DNA from: Leadbetterella sp.
GTDB lineage: Bacteria; Bacteroidota; Bacteroidia; Cytophagales; Spirosomataceae
Direction: 5' to 3'
NCBI GenBank assembly: GCA_019638185.1
Contig: JAHBUH010000002.1
Location: 62,001-126,000, forward strand
Length of the DNA stretch: 64,000 nt
Numbering within the stretch: position 1 is the stretch's first letter; every line of letters starts with the position of its first letter. Positions 39,695 through 49,094 of this stretch are shown piece by piece. The notes beneath the pieces are model-generated. The model made no database searches, was not told the DNA's origin, and saw only the letters and a program-made list of their open reading frames with translations. The translations under genes were made by a program, and so were the position numbers.

Positions 39695-40306
39695 TTAACT
39701 GGGTTTTACAATTTTCAGGGCTTTGTTATTCCGGAGTCTCTGTTTGTTGAAGAAGTTTTTATGCTTAAAAATCAGGATATTTCCTGCACCCACAATGGGG
39801 GCTATCCAGAGGAAGTCGCCATTATGCCAGGGTTTATTGTTATAGAGGCCCCAATCCAGGAGGGCCATGGGCACAAAGGGCCCCATGCTGAGTAATCCCG
39901 TTTTCCAGACCCCGCCCCGTTTGTATTTGTAGACAGCGCTGACCTCATCGGTATGGAAGTTCAGGTATTCCATCCGGTCTGCTGCCGCGTTATATTTGTA
40001 AATGGTAAAGGTACTGTCCTCAATATAGGCCAGGTCTTCTTCGAAATACTTTCCGTCACGGGTCCGGAAGCGGAGCACATCACCTTCAAAATACCGCCAT
40101 CTTTTGCCGTTACGGTAGTTAGCCACCACCATAAAGGGGGTTTTAGAGGACATGGCCTTGTAGCCCTTGGGATCATTTCTCTTCAGGAGCTCATCAATTC
40201 CGTAGGCCTCTCTTTGGTGAGGTTCTTTGCCTTCGTTCCGTTTCTCCAGGCTTTGCGCGAAAGTGGAAAGCGTAGCGCAAAGAATAAGTACAAGTATTTT
40301 TTTCAT
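39695..40306 (-). CDS. Exported protein of unknown function
   Basis: 203 residues from ATG 40306 (MKKILVLILCATLSTFAQ signal peptide); a longer in-frame ATG 36 nt upstream would put residues in front of the signal peptide. The mature part has strand-like segments (WRYFEGDVLRFRTRDGKYFE, SVYKYKRGG-type) and two weak hydrophobic stretches near 150-180. No family recognised. The 213 bp between it and the preceding gene show no gene, hairpin or box I could support. Confidence 0.7.
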   Translation of the reverse strand: MKKILVLILCATLSTFAQSLEKRNEGKEPHQREAYGIDELLKRNDPKGYKAMSSKTPFMVVANYRNGKRWRYFEGDVLRFRTRDGKYFEEDLAYIEDSTFTIYKYNAAADRMEYLNFHTDEVSAVYKYKRGGVWKTGLLSMGPFVPMALLDWGLYNNKPWHNGDFLWIAPIVGAGNILIFKHKNFFNKQRLRNNKALKIVKPS

Positions 40307-40368
40307 TCGTCTAAAAATCAATAATCCCAAAACTCCCCCCATTAATCATTCACCATTATTCCTCTCCC

Positions 40369-40980
40369 TTACTTCACCTCGCTGATCGATACACCGCCGG
40401 ATATGGCCATTTTCATGAGCTCCGTGCTGGGGATATTCAGGATCTCCACATCATTACGCGATACAATGAACGTTTGTCCCGAGATGGCATAGCCGTGCGG
40501 ACAGTAAACGGAAACCATATCGGGCAGGTTAAAGATATCCAGGTTCTCCTGCGTCAGAAATCCCATTTTTTTAACTACAGGCTGATAGTTTATAGTAACC
40601 AGCACACCGGTGGTGAACTTTTTCTTTTCTCCTAAGAACGCAGAAATAAGATCTTTAGTAGCCGAATAGAAAATTTTTACGATAGGGAGGCGGGTGAGCT
40701 TGTCTTCCAGCCAGTTTTGCATGGTAAAAGGCAGGATGCGGGTAAACAGGAAACCGGTAAAGGCGGTGCCTCCCACCACGATCAGGAAACCCAGGCCGGG
40801 GATAAAGAATTTTTTATTAGGATCCGACCAGCCTTCAAACTGTATCCTTCCCAGGCTGTCTACGAAGTCGAAGGCCGAAAAGAGGATCAGCACGGTGATA
40901 CCCACCGGAGCCACAAAAAGCAGCCCGCGCAGGAAGTAGGAGGTGAACCGGTTAAACAGATATTTAAGTGTATTTTCCAT
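40369..40980 (-). CDS. DUF502 family membrane protein
   Basis: 203 residues. Two transmembrane helices at about 16-40 (YFLRGLLFVAPVGITVLILF) and 62-85 (FLIVVGGTAFTGFLFTRIL), then the conserved DUF502 segments (RLPIVKIFYSATKDLISAF, YCPHGYAISGQTFIV, STELMKMAISGGV). Function unknown; related proteins occur in bacteria and plants as COV proteins. Preceded by its own -7 box, which overlaps a possible opposing one. Confidence 0.92.
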   Translation of the reverse strand: MENTLKYLFNRFTSYFLRGLLFVAPVGITVLILFSAFDFVDSLGRIQFEGWSDPNKKFFIPGLGFLIVVGGTAFTGFLFTRILPFTMQNWLEDKLTRLPIVKIFYSATKDLISAFLGEKKKFTTGVLVTINYQPVVKKMGFLTQENLDIFNLPDMVSVYCPHGYAISGQTFIVSRNDVEILNIPSTELMKMAISGGVSISEVK

Positions 40981-41006
40981 GGTGACAGACGGGAGTGCAG
41001 GGGAAC

Positions 41007-41025
41007 TATTTTTGCACCAAAAATA
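41007..41025. promoter_or_regulatory. Overlapping face-to-face -7 boxes between the DUF502 gene and the metallophosphoesterase gene
   Basis: TATTTTTGCACCAAAAATA is a perfect 8-bp inverted repeat with a 3-bp centre. Each arm is a TAnnTTTG box: 41007-41014 reads rightward toward 41182, 41025-41018 reads leftward toward 40980. It could be two promoters or an operator. Confidence 0.45.
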
Positions 41026-41181
41026 AGGGTTTATTTTGAGGTATGGGATGCGTTCAGGGGAAAAGGTTTTGGAGACGTAAAAAATGGCGGAGGGCGTAAT
41101 TTAACAAAAGAGTAATGCGGTTTCTTCTGTTACTTCCCCGGAAAGCCGCTTATTTTGAGTGGAATTTAAAAAAAACTTTTT

Positions 41182-42744
41182 ATGCGCGGAATATTACTTT
41201 TAATGATGCTGGCTCCCTGCCTGACGTTTGCACAAACCCAGAAAGGGACAGTCTATGAAGACCTTAACGGAAACGGGAAAAAAGACAGGAAGGAAAAAGG
41301 AGTAGCGGGCGTGTCAGTGAGTAACGGGGTGGAGGTAGTTCAAACCGGCACCGACGGACGCTATGAGCTGCCGGTAGGCACGGATAACATCTTTTTTGTG
41401 ATCAAGCCTGCAGATTACCGGGTGCCCGTGGATAGCTTTAACCTGCCCCGGTATTACATGATCCATAAGCCCCAGGGTTCACCGGCAGCCTTTAAGTATG
41501 CCGGTGTGGCGCCTACGGAGGCCTTGCCGGCTTCACTGGATTTCGGACTGAAGCCCGCCCCGGAAAGCCGGGATTTCACGGCATTGATCTTTGGAGATCC
41601 CCAGCCGTATACGCTCCAGGATATCGAATGGTTTACCCGTGGGGTGGTGCAGGAAGTGGCCGGGATCAAAGAGGTGGCCTTCGGCTTGAGCCTGGGTGAC
41701 CTGGTGGGAGATAACCTCAGCCTTCATCAGCCCTATATCCGGGCCATGCGGCAGGTAGGCCTGCCCTGGTATAACCTGATGGGAAACCATGATATGAATT
41801 ATGAGGCAAAGGAAGATCATCTTTCGGATGAGACTTTTGAGGCTAATTTCGGGCCGGCCAATTATGCCTTTAATTACGGAAATGTGCACTTCATTGTGCT
41901 GGATGATATTCTTTATCCCGATCCTCGTGACGGCAAAAGCTATTGGGGCGGATTCCGGAAAGACCAACTGGACTTTGTGGAGAATGACCTGAAGTTTGTA
42001 CCCAAAGACCGGCTGATCGTGCTGGCCTATCATATTCCGCTGCTGGAAGAGGGCGACTCATTCCGCGACGAAGACCGGCAGCGGCTGTTTGACCTGCTGA
42101 AAGACTATCCGAATGTATTTTCGCTATCGGCCCATACCCACCTGCAGCGCCAGAATTTTTTTGGTCCTGAAGAGGGCTGGCACGGAGTAAAGCCCTGGCA
42201 TGAATATAATGCGGGCACTACATCGGGCGACTGGTATTCGGGGGAAATGGATGCCCGGGGCGTGCCTTATTCTACCATGCGCGACGGCACCGAAAGAGGC
42301 TATGCCTTTCTCCGGATCCGGGGCAATGCCTATAGCGTGGATTATAAGGTGGCAGGTGAGTCAGCGGCTTACCAGATGGAGATTTTCGCGCCTAAAGTGA
42401 TCCCGCATGGCAGGAGTACCTCAGCTTCCATTTATGCTAATTTCTTTATGGGGCACAAAGACAATAAGGTGGAATACCGGATTGATAACGGGGAGTGGAA
42501 GGCCATGCAGCATGTGGAGGAGCCGGATCCGTCCTATCTTCACCGCCTGCACCGCTGGGATTATACCGATGCGCTGATGCCCGGCAGAAGGCCCAGCAAT
42601 GCCGTAAACAGCACCCACTTATGGAAGGCCGGTTTCCCGGCCGGGCTGGAAGAAGGTAAGCACACCCTGGAAGTGCGGGCTGAAGATATGTATGGAAAAG
42701 TGAGTGTGCAGAAGAAAGATTTTAAAGTGGAGAAAGCAAACTAG
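41182..42744 (+). CDS. Exported calcineurin-like metallophosphoesterase
   Basis: 520 residues. Signal peptide 1-17 (ends TFAQ). An N-terminal SdrD-B-like/metallophos_N module (about 20-125, with EDLNGNGKKDRKEKGVAGV, an EF-hand-like loop) is followed by a calcineurin-type phosphoesterase domain (about 130-340): FGDPQPYT, LGDLVGD, MGNHDMNYE and the SAHTHLQRQ histidine pair. A C-terminal beta-sandwich (metallophos_C) ends the protein. It probably hydrolyses a phosphomonoester or diester in the periplasm or outside. Followed by a terminator. Confidence 0.93.
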   Translation: MRGILLLMMLAPCLTFAQTQKGTVYEDLNGNGKKDRKEKGVAGVSVSNGVEVVQTGTDGRYELPVGTDNIFFVIKPADYRVPVDSFNLPRYYMIHKPQGSPAAFKYAGVAPTEALPASLDFGLKPAPESRDFTALIFGDPQPYTLQDIEWFTRGVVQEVAGIKEVAFGLSLGDLVGDNLSLHQPYIRAMRQVGLPWYNLMGNHDMNYEAKEDHLSDETFEANFGPANYAFNYGNVHFIVLDDILYPDPRDGKSYWGGFRKDQLDFVENDLKFVPKDRLIVLAYHIPLLEEGDSFRDEDRQRLFDLLKDYPNVFSLSAHTHLQRQNFFGPEEGWHGVKPWHEYNAGTTSGDWYSGEMDARGVPYSTMRDGTERGYAFLRIRGNAYSVDYKVAGESAAYQMEIFAPKVIPHGRSTSASIYANFFMGHKDNKVEYRIDNGEWKAMQHVEEPDPSYLHRLHRWDYTDALMPGRRPSNAVNSTHLWKAGFPAGLEEGKHTLEVRAEDMYGKVSVQKKDFKVEKAN

Positions 42745-42770
42745 AATAAAAATTATTTGGTTAACAAATG

Positions 42771-42801
42771 AAAAGCATAGTCACTTTGATTATGCTTTTT
42801 T
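42771..42801 (+). terminator. Intrinsic terminator after the metallophosphoesterase gene
   Basis: AAAAGCATA / TATGCTTTT stem with an 11-nt loop, followed by a T-run, 26 nt after the stop. Confidence 0.75.
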
Positions 42802-42886
42802 CTTTAGGATTTATCTGCCGGGCATGAGCAAGATCATAGGACGGGTAAAGGGGAATGTAGTATATTTCTGAAAAGTTATAAAGGAG

Positions 42887-43711
42887 ATGAAAGTAATAGT
42901 AGTGGCTACGGATTATTCCAAAGAGGCGGAAAATGCCCTGGAATATGCAGCGGCAGCGGCCCGGGTGGCCGGAGCACGCCTGGTTTTGTTTCATGTTTAT
43001 AAGTTATCTGTCCATGCCATGAATTCCAGGCTGGGGCCGGGGTCTTTTGATGACCTGTATAAGGCCAGCCGGAAGCGCCTGGAAGACCGCGCAGCGGCCA
43101 TCACCGCGGAGTATGGAGTGGCGGCGGAGGCCGACTGGCATAAGGATGATTTCTATAGCGAGCTGAAGCAGAGTATCCGCTATTTTAATGCGGATATCGT
43201 AGTGCTGGGTATGGCGGAGAAGTCGCTGGAGCAGGATATGCTGGGAAACACCACCACGGCCGTGATTCACCGGCTGCGGTTTCCCGTGCTGGCCGTGCCT
43301 TATGGCGTAAAGTTTGAGGGGATCCGTACCCTGCTCTTTGCTTCGGATGTGGTGCGGGGTGTGCACCGGGAAGTACTGGAGAAGGTGAAGGAAGTGGCGG
43401 CTGATTTTGGTGCGGAGCAGGTAGAGATCTTTCATGTGAGTGAGAAAGTGAAGGAGATAGAAGCGACGGGTATCCGGGCAGGGGCGGAGAGTGTGTTCGG
43501 GGAGGGCGCAGACGGCGTACGGTATTTTTATAAGAATGTGGAGTCCAATGCGGTGATCCGGGAGATCCAGAAAGAGCTGGCGGAGGTAAAGGCGGATATG
43601 CTGATCATGGTGCCAAATCGTTACGGTTTCTGGGCTTCGCTGATTCACCGCAGCAAAACCCGCATCATGGCTTCCCTGAGTGAGGTACCTTTATTGTCAT
43701 TGCCGTTATAA
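42887..43711 (+). CDS. Universal stress protein, tandem UspA domains
   Basis: 274 residues. The first UspA domain (about 1-140) is well preserved: KVIVVATDYSKEAENALEYA with the nucleotide-binding Asp, and GMAEKSLEQDMLGNTTTAVI near the ATP-binding glycine loop. The second (about 145-274) is more divergent and probably does not bind nucleotide. Cytoplasmic; such proteins respond to stress and growth arrest. Ends one base before the pseudouridine synthase start, so the two form an operon. Confidence 0.9.
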   Translation: MKVIVVATDYSKEAENALEYAAAAARVAGARLVLFHVYKLSVHAMNSRLGPGSFDDLYKASRKRLEDRAAAITAEYGVAAEADWHKDDFYSELKQSIRYFNADIVVLGMAEKSLEQDMLGNTTTAVIHRLRFPVLAVPYGVKFEGIRTLLFASDVVRGVHREVLEKVKEVAADFGAEQVEIFHVSEKVKEIEATGIRAGAESVFGEGADGVRYFYKNVESNAVIREIQKELAEVKADMLIMVPNRYGFWASLIHRSKTRIMASLSEVPLLSLPL

Positions 43712-43712
43712 G

Positions 43713-44306
43713 ATGGTTATATATGAAGATACGGAGGTGTATGTGGTGAATAAGCCTCCGGGGATGTCGGCCCAGGATGATCTTACCGGCGGCGATTCGG
43801 TGGTGGCCTTATTTCCGGGTAGTCACTGCGTGACCCGGCTGGATAAACGGGTGAGCGGCCTGATGATCCTGGCTAAAAACGAGGTTTCTGCGGGGGTGTG
43901 GACCCGCTATCTGCAGTCGGGCAGGATCGGTAAGGTGTACCACTGTGTGGTGGCGAACCGCCCGGATGCCGATAGCGGCCAGTGGGTGCACTGGATCCGG
44001 AAGGAGGCCAAAGCCCGGGTTTCTGACCGGGAGGAAAAGGGGAGTAAAAAGGCGGTGCTGCGGTACCGGGTGGTGCGCTCGTCAGATCGCTACCACCTGC
44101 TGGAAGTGCAGATTGAAACGGGGCGTTTTCACCAGATCCGGGCCCAGCTGGCCTTTATGGGAAGCCCCATAGTGGGAGATCTGAAATACGGTTTTAAGCG
44201 GAGCAGCCCGGACGGTAGCCTGTTTTTATGCTGTACAAAGGTCAGTATGGGAGATATTACGGCGGAGATTCCCCTGCCGGAAGGATGGAAAAAGTACGGG
44301 ATATGA
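43713..44306 (+). CDS. RluA-family pseudouridine synthase
   Basis: 197 residues from ATG 43713, one base after the UspA stop; an earlier in-frame ATG would lie inside uspA. Converts uridine to pseudouridine in rRNA or tRNA. The catalytic Asp is in HCVTRLDKRVSGLMILAKN (the HRLD motif reads TRLD here), with GRFHQIRAQLAFMGSPIVGD as the usual C-terminal motif. No S4 domain; size fits the short RluA/TruC-like group. The target site cannot be told. Confidence 0.92.
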   Translation: MVIYEDTEVYVVNKPPGMSAQDDLTGGDSVVALFPGSHCVTRLDKRVSGLMILAKNEVSAGVWTRYLQSGRIGKVYHCVVANRPDADSGQWVHWIRKEAKARVSDREEKGSKKAVLRYRVVRSSDRYHLLEVQIETGRFHQIRAQLAFMGSPIVGDLKYGFKRSSPDGSLFLCCTKVSMGDITAEIPLPEGWKKYGI

Positions 44307-44398
44307 GCCGGAATTGTATTTTTTGCCCCAGAAAAGGCGCTGTAAAATTTCGGGGTTACTAATTTTTTTTGTTGGTTTGCAGCATCATTCAATTAATT

Positions 44399-44860
44399 AT
44401 GATCATGCGCAAGTTTAAAATCTTCCTGTTCATCCTGTTCCTGGCGCTCCTGGGGGTACTCTGGTTTGTAAGCACGGGGTATTATTCATCCGGTAACCGC
44501 GCCGGCACCATCTCCAAGTTCAGTGAGCGGGGTTATGTGTTCAAGACCTATGAAGGACAGCTGATGGAAGGAGGGTATTCGGGTGAAACGGGATCGCTTT
44601 CGCCCCGGTACTGGGATTTTTCCACCAAAGAGGATTCGGTAGTGAAGAAGATCGAAAAGGCCCTGGCTACCGGTGAGCGCATAACACTGGTCTACCAGGA
44701 GAAGTTTGTGAAGTTTCCGTGGAACGGTGATACCGAGTATATCGTGACTGACGTGCAGTTTTTGCCGAAAGTAGAAAAAATAGAGCCGCGGCGGGCGCTG
44801 CCGCCTTCTGCTGAAACGAAGAGTGATAGTTTACCTGCAGATTCCACTGAATTTATCTGA
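44399..44860 (+). CDS. Single-pass membrane protein of unknown function
   Basis: 153 residues from ATG 44399 (MIMRKFKIFLFILFLALLG; the ATG two codons later is also possible). One N-terminal transmembrane helix (about 8-25), then a soluble domain with YYSSGNRAGTISKFSERGYV and FKTYEGQLMEGGYS, and a Glu/Pro/Ser-rich tail. Similar 6-phosphogluconate-dehydrogenase-mislabelled small proteins occur in Bacteroidota; I can give no function. Faces the periplasm if the helix acts as an uncleaved signal. Followed by a strong terminator. Confidence 0.8.
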   Translation: MIMRKFKIFLFILFLALLGVLWFVSTGYYSSGNRAGTISKFSERGYVFKTYEGQLMEGGYSGETGSLSPRYWDFSTKEDSVVKKIEKALATGERITLVYQEKFVKFPWNGDTEYIVTDVQFLPKVEKIEPRRALPPSAETKSDSLPADSTEFI

Positions 44861-44877
44861 GAAATAATAAGAAGGGG

Positions 44878-44902
44878 AAGGGGCGTAGCAGCCCCTTTTT
44901 TT
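44878..44902 (+). terminator. Intrinsic terminator before glpD
   Basis: 7-bp stem AAGGGGC / GCCCCTT with a 6-nt loop followed by a T-run, 18 nt after the stop of the preceding gene. Confidence 0.85.
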
Positions 44903-44905
44903 ATG

Positions 44906-44913
44906 TAGTTTTG
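44906..44913 (+). promoter_or_regulatory. -7 box (TAGTTTTG) for glpD
   Basis: TAGTTTTG matches TAnnTTTG, 23 nt before the glpD ATG and right after the terminator. Confidence 0.5.
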
Positions 44914-44935
44914 TGTACAAACCGAATGTTTTTCA

Positions 44936-46537
44936 ATGGACAGAGCGCATAGCTTAGAACGGCTTTCACAGGAGAATTTTGATATATGCATTATAGGAGC
45001 GGGCGCCAGTGGTGCCGGGGTGGCCCTGGATGCGATTTTAAGGGGTTACAAAGTGGCTTTAATAGACAGCGGGGACTTCTGCGGGCAAACTTCCTCTAAA
45101 TCCACCAAGCTGATCCACGGGGGCGTGCGCTACCTGGAACAGGCGTTTAAGAACTTTGATTTCGGTCAACTGAAGCAGGTGAAGCACGGTTTACGGGAGA
45201 GAAAATACCTGTATTCCAATGCCCGTTATATCACTAAAAAACTGGGGATTATTACCCCGGTATTCAGCGCCCTGGAAGGCTTCTATTACTTTATGGGATT
45301 GAAGCTGTACGGCTTTTTTGCGTTAAAAGACCATTTTCCGTCGGCCCGCTGGCTCACCCGGAAAGAAATGCTTACCGAAAGCCCGAACATCACTTCGAAA
45401 GCCCATAGCGGGGTATTGTATTATGACGGTCAGCTAGACGATGCCCGCTACGTGATGGCCCTGGTGAAAACGGCCTACCGCGAGGGCCTGGCAGCGGCCA
45501 ACTACTGCCGCCTGACCGGTTTTGATAAAGACAGTACCGGGAAGCTTTCCGCCGCCCGGGTAGAGGATGTACTGAGCGGAGAAACGTTTACGATAAAGAG
45601 CAAGCGGTTTATCAACTGCACCGGACCGTTTTCTGATGCGGTGCGACTGATGGCAAACCCGGCTGAGGAACGGCGGATCGTGCCGTCAAAAGGCGTGCAC
45701 GTGATGGTACCGCGAAAGTATTTTGAAGGCGATAAAGCGCTGCTGATCCCCAAAACCTCGGACGGGCGACTGATCTTTGTGATCCCGTTCCGGTGGAAAG
45801 TGATGATCGGCACTACGGATACACCCTACAAGGGCGGAAGTGAGGAACCCCGCCTGGAAAAAGAGGAGGCGGAGTACCTGCTGGAAACGGCGAAACCCTA
45901 CCTGAACGAAGTGCCCGATATCAGCGAGGTAAAAGCGGGTTTTGGCGGGGTGCGCCCGCTGCTGCTGGCCCGGCGGAGAAGCGAAGAAAACACCAAGTCG
46001 CTGCTGCGCGACCACGAGGTGGAAACCGACGAAGAAAGCGGGCTGATCAGCCTGTTAGGCGGTAAATGGACCACCTATCGCCTGATGGCCCAGGATACTA
46101 TGGATGTGGTGGATTCCCTCTTCGGCAAAAAGAATGCCTGCCGGACCCATGATTATAAGCTGGTAGGAAACGATGCGGAAACAGAACAGCCCGTAGAATA
46201 CGAAGATCTCTACTGGCAGCGCCTGCTCAGTTATTACGGCTGCCAGACGCCTGAAGTACTGGCCCTGGACGGCGGAAAAGAAGAAAAACTGCACCCGGCC
46301 CAGCCCTACCTGAGCGCGGAAGTGGTTTTTGCGTGCCGCTATGAAATGGCCCAAACCATCCGCGATTTTATGGCCCGGCGCGTCCGCTGGGAAATACTGG
46401 ACTGGTCATCGTGCCGCGAAGCCGTAGAGAAAGTAGGAGAGATTATGGCCGCCGAACTTCGCTGGACCGATACCCGAAAGGAAAGGGAAATAAACGAGTA
46501 CCAAAAGCTCCTGAAAGACCTGATCGACAATGTCTGA
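44936..46537 (+). CDS. glpD: FAD-dependent glycerol-3-phosphate dehydrogenase
   Basis: Oxidises glycerol-3-phosphate to dihydroxyacetone phosphate and passes electrons to quinone at the inner membrane. 533 residues. The N-terminal FAD Rossmann motif is ICIIGAGASGAGVALDAILR (about 17-37), followed by the GlpD signature SSKSTKLIHGGVRYLEQ. The C-terminal DAO_C helical domain (about 410-525) has the family's IRDFMARRVRWEILD segment. glpK and glpF are not adjacent. Own promoter. Confidence 0.96.
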   Translation: MDRAHSLERLSQENFDICIIGAGASGAGVALDAILRGYKVALIDSGDFCGQTSSKSTKLIHGGVRYLEQAFKNFDFGQLKQVKHGLRERKYLYSNARYITKKLGIITPVFSALEGFYYFMGLKLYGFFALKDHFPSARWLTRKEMLTESPNITSKAHSGVLYYDGQLDDARYVMALVKTAYREGLAAANYCRLTGFDKDSTGKLSAARVEDVLSGETFTIKSKRFINCTGPFSDAVRLMANPAEERRIVPSKGVHVMVPRKYFEGDKALLIPKTSDGRLIFVIPFRWKVMIGTTDTPYKGGSEEPRLEKEEAEYLLETAKPYLNEVPDISEVKAGFGGVRPLLLARRRSEENTKSLLRDHEVETDEESGLISLLGGKWTTYRLMAQDTMDVVDSLFGKKNACRTHDYKLVGNDAETEQPVEYEDLYWQRLLSYYGCQTPEVLALDGGKEEKLHPAQPYLSAEVVFACRYEMAQTIRDFMARRVRWEILDWSSCREAVEKVGEIMAAELRWTDTRKEREINEYQKLLKDLIDNV

Positions 46538-46548
46538 CCGCACCGCCC

Positions 46549-46589
46549 GGTTCCGCAGGAACCTGACATCCCTAACTCGGGGACGTCAG
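46549..46589. other. Two adjacent hairpins between glpD and murF-alr
   Basis: Hairpin 1: GGTTCC-GCA-GGAACC (46549-46563). Hairpin 2: CTGACATCCC pairs with GGGACGTCAG (46563-46572 and 46580-46589, one mismatch). No T-run follows, so they are not a classical terminator; they could protect the 3' end or be a small palindromic repeat. Confidence 0.6.
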
Positions 46590-46655
46590 TCGAGAGAACC
46601 CGGGGCCGCACTACCCCCAAACTAACCCACTCCCAAGAGATATAACAACAAAGAG

Positions 46656-49094
46656 ATGTTCGCAGATATAGATAAACTCGATGTACAAGGAAAGGTACTG
46701 CTGACCGACAGCCGGTTTCTCTCGGATCCGGAGAAAAGCATTTTCTTTGCTATCCGGGGCATCCGGCACGACGGCCACCGGTTTATCCAGGACCTCTTCC
46801 AGGCCGGTTTACGGGAGTTTGTGGTGGAGGAAGAAGCGCTTACCGCTGAGCTGAAAACTTTCCTGGAGAACCCCGGGATCAGAGCCTATACCGTAAGCAG
46901 CAGCATAGGTGCCTTGCAGCAGCTGGCCGCCCGGAAAAGGGCCCGGTACCGCTACCCGGTGGTGGGCATCACGGGGAGTAACGGCAAGACCATTGTGAAG
47001 GAGTGGCTGAGCTCCCTGCTGGAGAAAGATTTTGATATTGTGAAGAGCCCCCGCAGCTATAACTCCCAGATCGGGGTGGCGCTGTCGGTATGGGAAATGT
47101 CTTCCAAAAATGACCTCGGTATTTTTGAAGCCGGTATCTCCCAACCCGGCGAGATGGAGGCCCTGGAAAAGATGATCCGGCCTACGCTGGGGATTTTTAC
47201 GAACATCGGGTCATCGCACAGCGAAGGATTCCGGGACAGCCGCCAGAAGATCCGGGAGAAGCTTTTGCTTTTCCGGGAAGCAGAAGCGCTGGTCTACTGC
47301 CGCGATCACCGGGAGATAGAAGAGGAGGTCGAGGGCTTTTTGCGGCCGTTGAACGCCGCTATCCGGCTTATTTCATGGTCGGCTTCCGATATCCGCCCGG
47401 TAGACGGGAAACTTAGCCTGGCGGTTTCGTGGGGAGCGTTTTCGGGAGTCCTGCCCCTGCCTTTTTCCGACAGTGCATCCGTGGAGAATGCGGTGCATTG
47501 TGCCTACGCCGGGCTCTACCTGCTGGATGGGGCGGATCCCGGCAGGTTTTTTGAGCGTTTCCGCTTCCTGAATCCCGTGGAAATGCGCCTGGAGCTGAAA
47601 GAAGGGCGGGAGGGGAATTACGTGATCGATGATACGTATAATAATGACCTGGGCGGGCTGAAGATGGCGCTGAACTTTATGAGCCAGACGCATACCAAGC
47701 GCGATAAGGTACTGATCCTGAGCGATGTGTTCCAGTCGGGCCTTTCGGGGCAGGAGCTCATGACCGAAATGCTGGACCTGATCCGCCCGCAAAAGATCAG
47801 GACGTTTATCGGTATCGGGGAAAACCTGTCTGCTTTCCCGGTGGAATTACCGGGCACAGAGGTAAAGCTTTTTAAGACTACGGCTGAGTTTCTGAAGAGC
47901 GGGATATTGGACCGCTTTCAGAAATCGCTTATCCTGGTGAAAGGCGCCCGTTATTTCTCGTTCGAGCAGATCGTGGAGCGGCTGGTGAAGCGCATTCACG
48001 GCACCGTACTGGAGATTAACCTGGATGCCGTTACCCATAACCTGAATTTCTATCGCAGCCGGATCGGGCCTGATACCCGGCTGATGGTGATGGTGAAGGC
48101 GTTTGCCTACGGGAGTGGCAATGAAGTGGCCGCCTGGCTGCAATACCATCGCGTAGATTACCTGACGGTGGCTTATCCCGATGAAGGGGTGGCCCTCCGC
48201 CAAAACGGCATCACCCTGCCCATTATGGTGATGAATGCCGATCCCGACAGCTATTCTACGGTTTTTGAGCATCGCCTGGAACCGGAAATCTACAGTTTCC
48301 GGGTGCTGGAAGCCTACCTGAAGGCTAAAATGCTCTGGAAACCCGCGGAGGTCACCCGTATCCACCTGAAAATAGATACGGGGATGCATCGCCTGGGTTT
48401 TGTGGAGAGTGAGGCGGGAATGCTTATTGAGACCCTGAAAAAGCATAAAACGGTGGAAGTGGCCAGTATCTTCAGCCACCTGGTGGGAGCCGATGCGGCC
48501 GAGCATAATGCCTTTTCCCGGGGGCAAATCGCCTGTTTTGAACGGGTTTCTTCGCGGATCATTTCGGAGACTGGTTATACGCCGTTCCGGCACATCTGCA
48601 ATACCGCCGGGATCATCCGTTTCCCGGAAGCAAAATACGACATGGTACGGCTGGGGATCGGGCTGTATGGGGTGGAGTCGTCCGGGATGGAAACCGGCGT
48701 GCTGGAGCCCGTGGCTACGCTGAAGACCACCATTTCCCAGATCAAGGAATTACCGGCCGGTGAGACCGTGGGTTACAGCCGCAGCGGGGTGCTGGAGCGG
48801 AATTCCCGCATAGCCACGATAGCCATCGGCTATGCCGACGGTTACGACCGGCGGTTCAGTCGCGGCCGGGCCGTGGTTAACGTAAACGGAACCCTATGCC
48901 CCACCGTGGGCAATGTATGCATGGACATGACCATGATAGACGTTACGGATGCCGATTGCCGGGAAGGCGATGAGGTGATCGTTTTCGGCGAAAATCCCGG
49001 TATATCTGAGCTGGCGGAACGCATCGGTACTATCCCGTATGAGCTACTGACGGGGGTGTCTGAGCGGGTGAAGCGGGTGTTTTATCATGCGTAG
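46656..49094 (+). CDS. murF-alr: Bifunctional MurF ligase / alanine racemase
   Basis: Fusion of UDP-MurNAc-tripeptide:D-Ala-D-Ala ligase and PLP-dependent alanine racemase, giving both D-alanine and its use in peptidoglycan precursors on one chain. 812 residues. The MurF part (about 1-440) has the ATP loop GITGSNGKT at 104-112 and the DDTYNND segment. The Alr part (about 450-812) has the PLP lysine Lys481 in VKAFAYGSG (VKANAYGHG in many racemases), MHRLGF, and the VGYSRSG and CMDMTMIDV motifs. This fusion is widespread in Bacteroidota (established). Confidence 0.97.
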   Translation: MFADIDKLDVQGKVLLTDSRFLSDPEKSIFFAIRGIRHDGHRFIQDLFQAGLREFVVEEEALTAELKTFLENPGIRAYTVSSSIGALQQLAARKRARYRYPVVGITGSNGKTIVKEWLSSLLEKDFDIVKSPRSYNSQIGVALSVWEMSSKNDLGIFEAGISQPGEMEALEKMIRPTLGIFTNIGSSHSEGFRDSRQKIREKLLLFREAEALVYCRDHREIEEEVEGFLRPLNAAIRLISWSASDIRPVDGKLSLAVSWGAFSGVLPLPFSDSASVENAVHCAYAGLYLLDGADPGRFFERFRFLNPVEMRLELKEGREGNYVIDDTYNNDLGGLKMALNFMSQTHTKRDKVLILSDVFQSGLSGQELMTEMLDLIRPQKIRTFIGIGENLSAFPVELPGTEVKLFKTTAEFLKSGILDRFQKSLILVKGARYFSFEQIVERLVKRIHGTVLEINLDAVTHNLNFYRSRIGPDTRLMVMVKAFAYGSGNEVAAWLQYHRVDYLTVAYPDEGVALRQNGITLPIMVMNADPDSYSTVFEHRLEPEIYSFRVLEAYLKAKMLWKPAEVTRIHLKIDTGMHRLGFVESEAGMLIETLKKHKTVEVASIFSHLVGADAAEHNAFSRGQIACFERVSSRIISETGYTPFRHICNTAGIIRFPEAKYDMVRLGIGLYGVESSGMETGVLEPVATLKTTISQIKELPAGETVGYSRSGVLERNSRIATIAIGYADGYDRRFSRGRAVVNVNGTLCPTVGNVCMDMTMIDVTDADCREGDEVIVFGENPGISELAERIGTIPYELLTGVSERVKRVFYHA

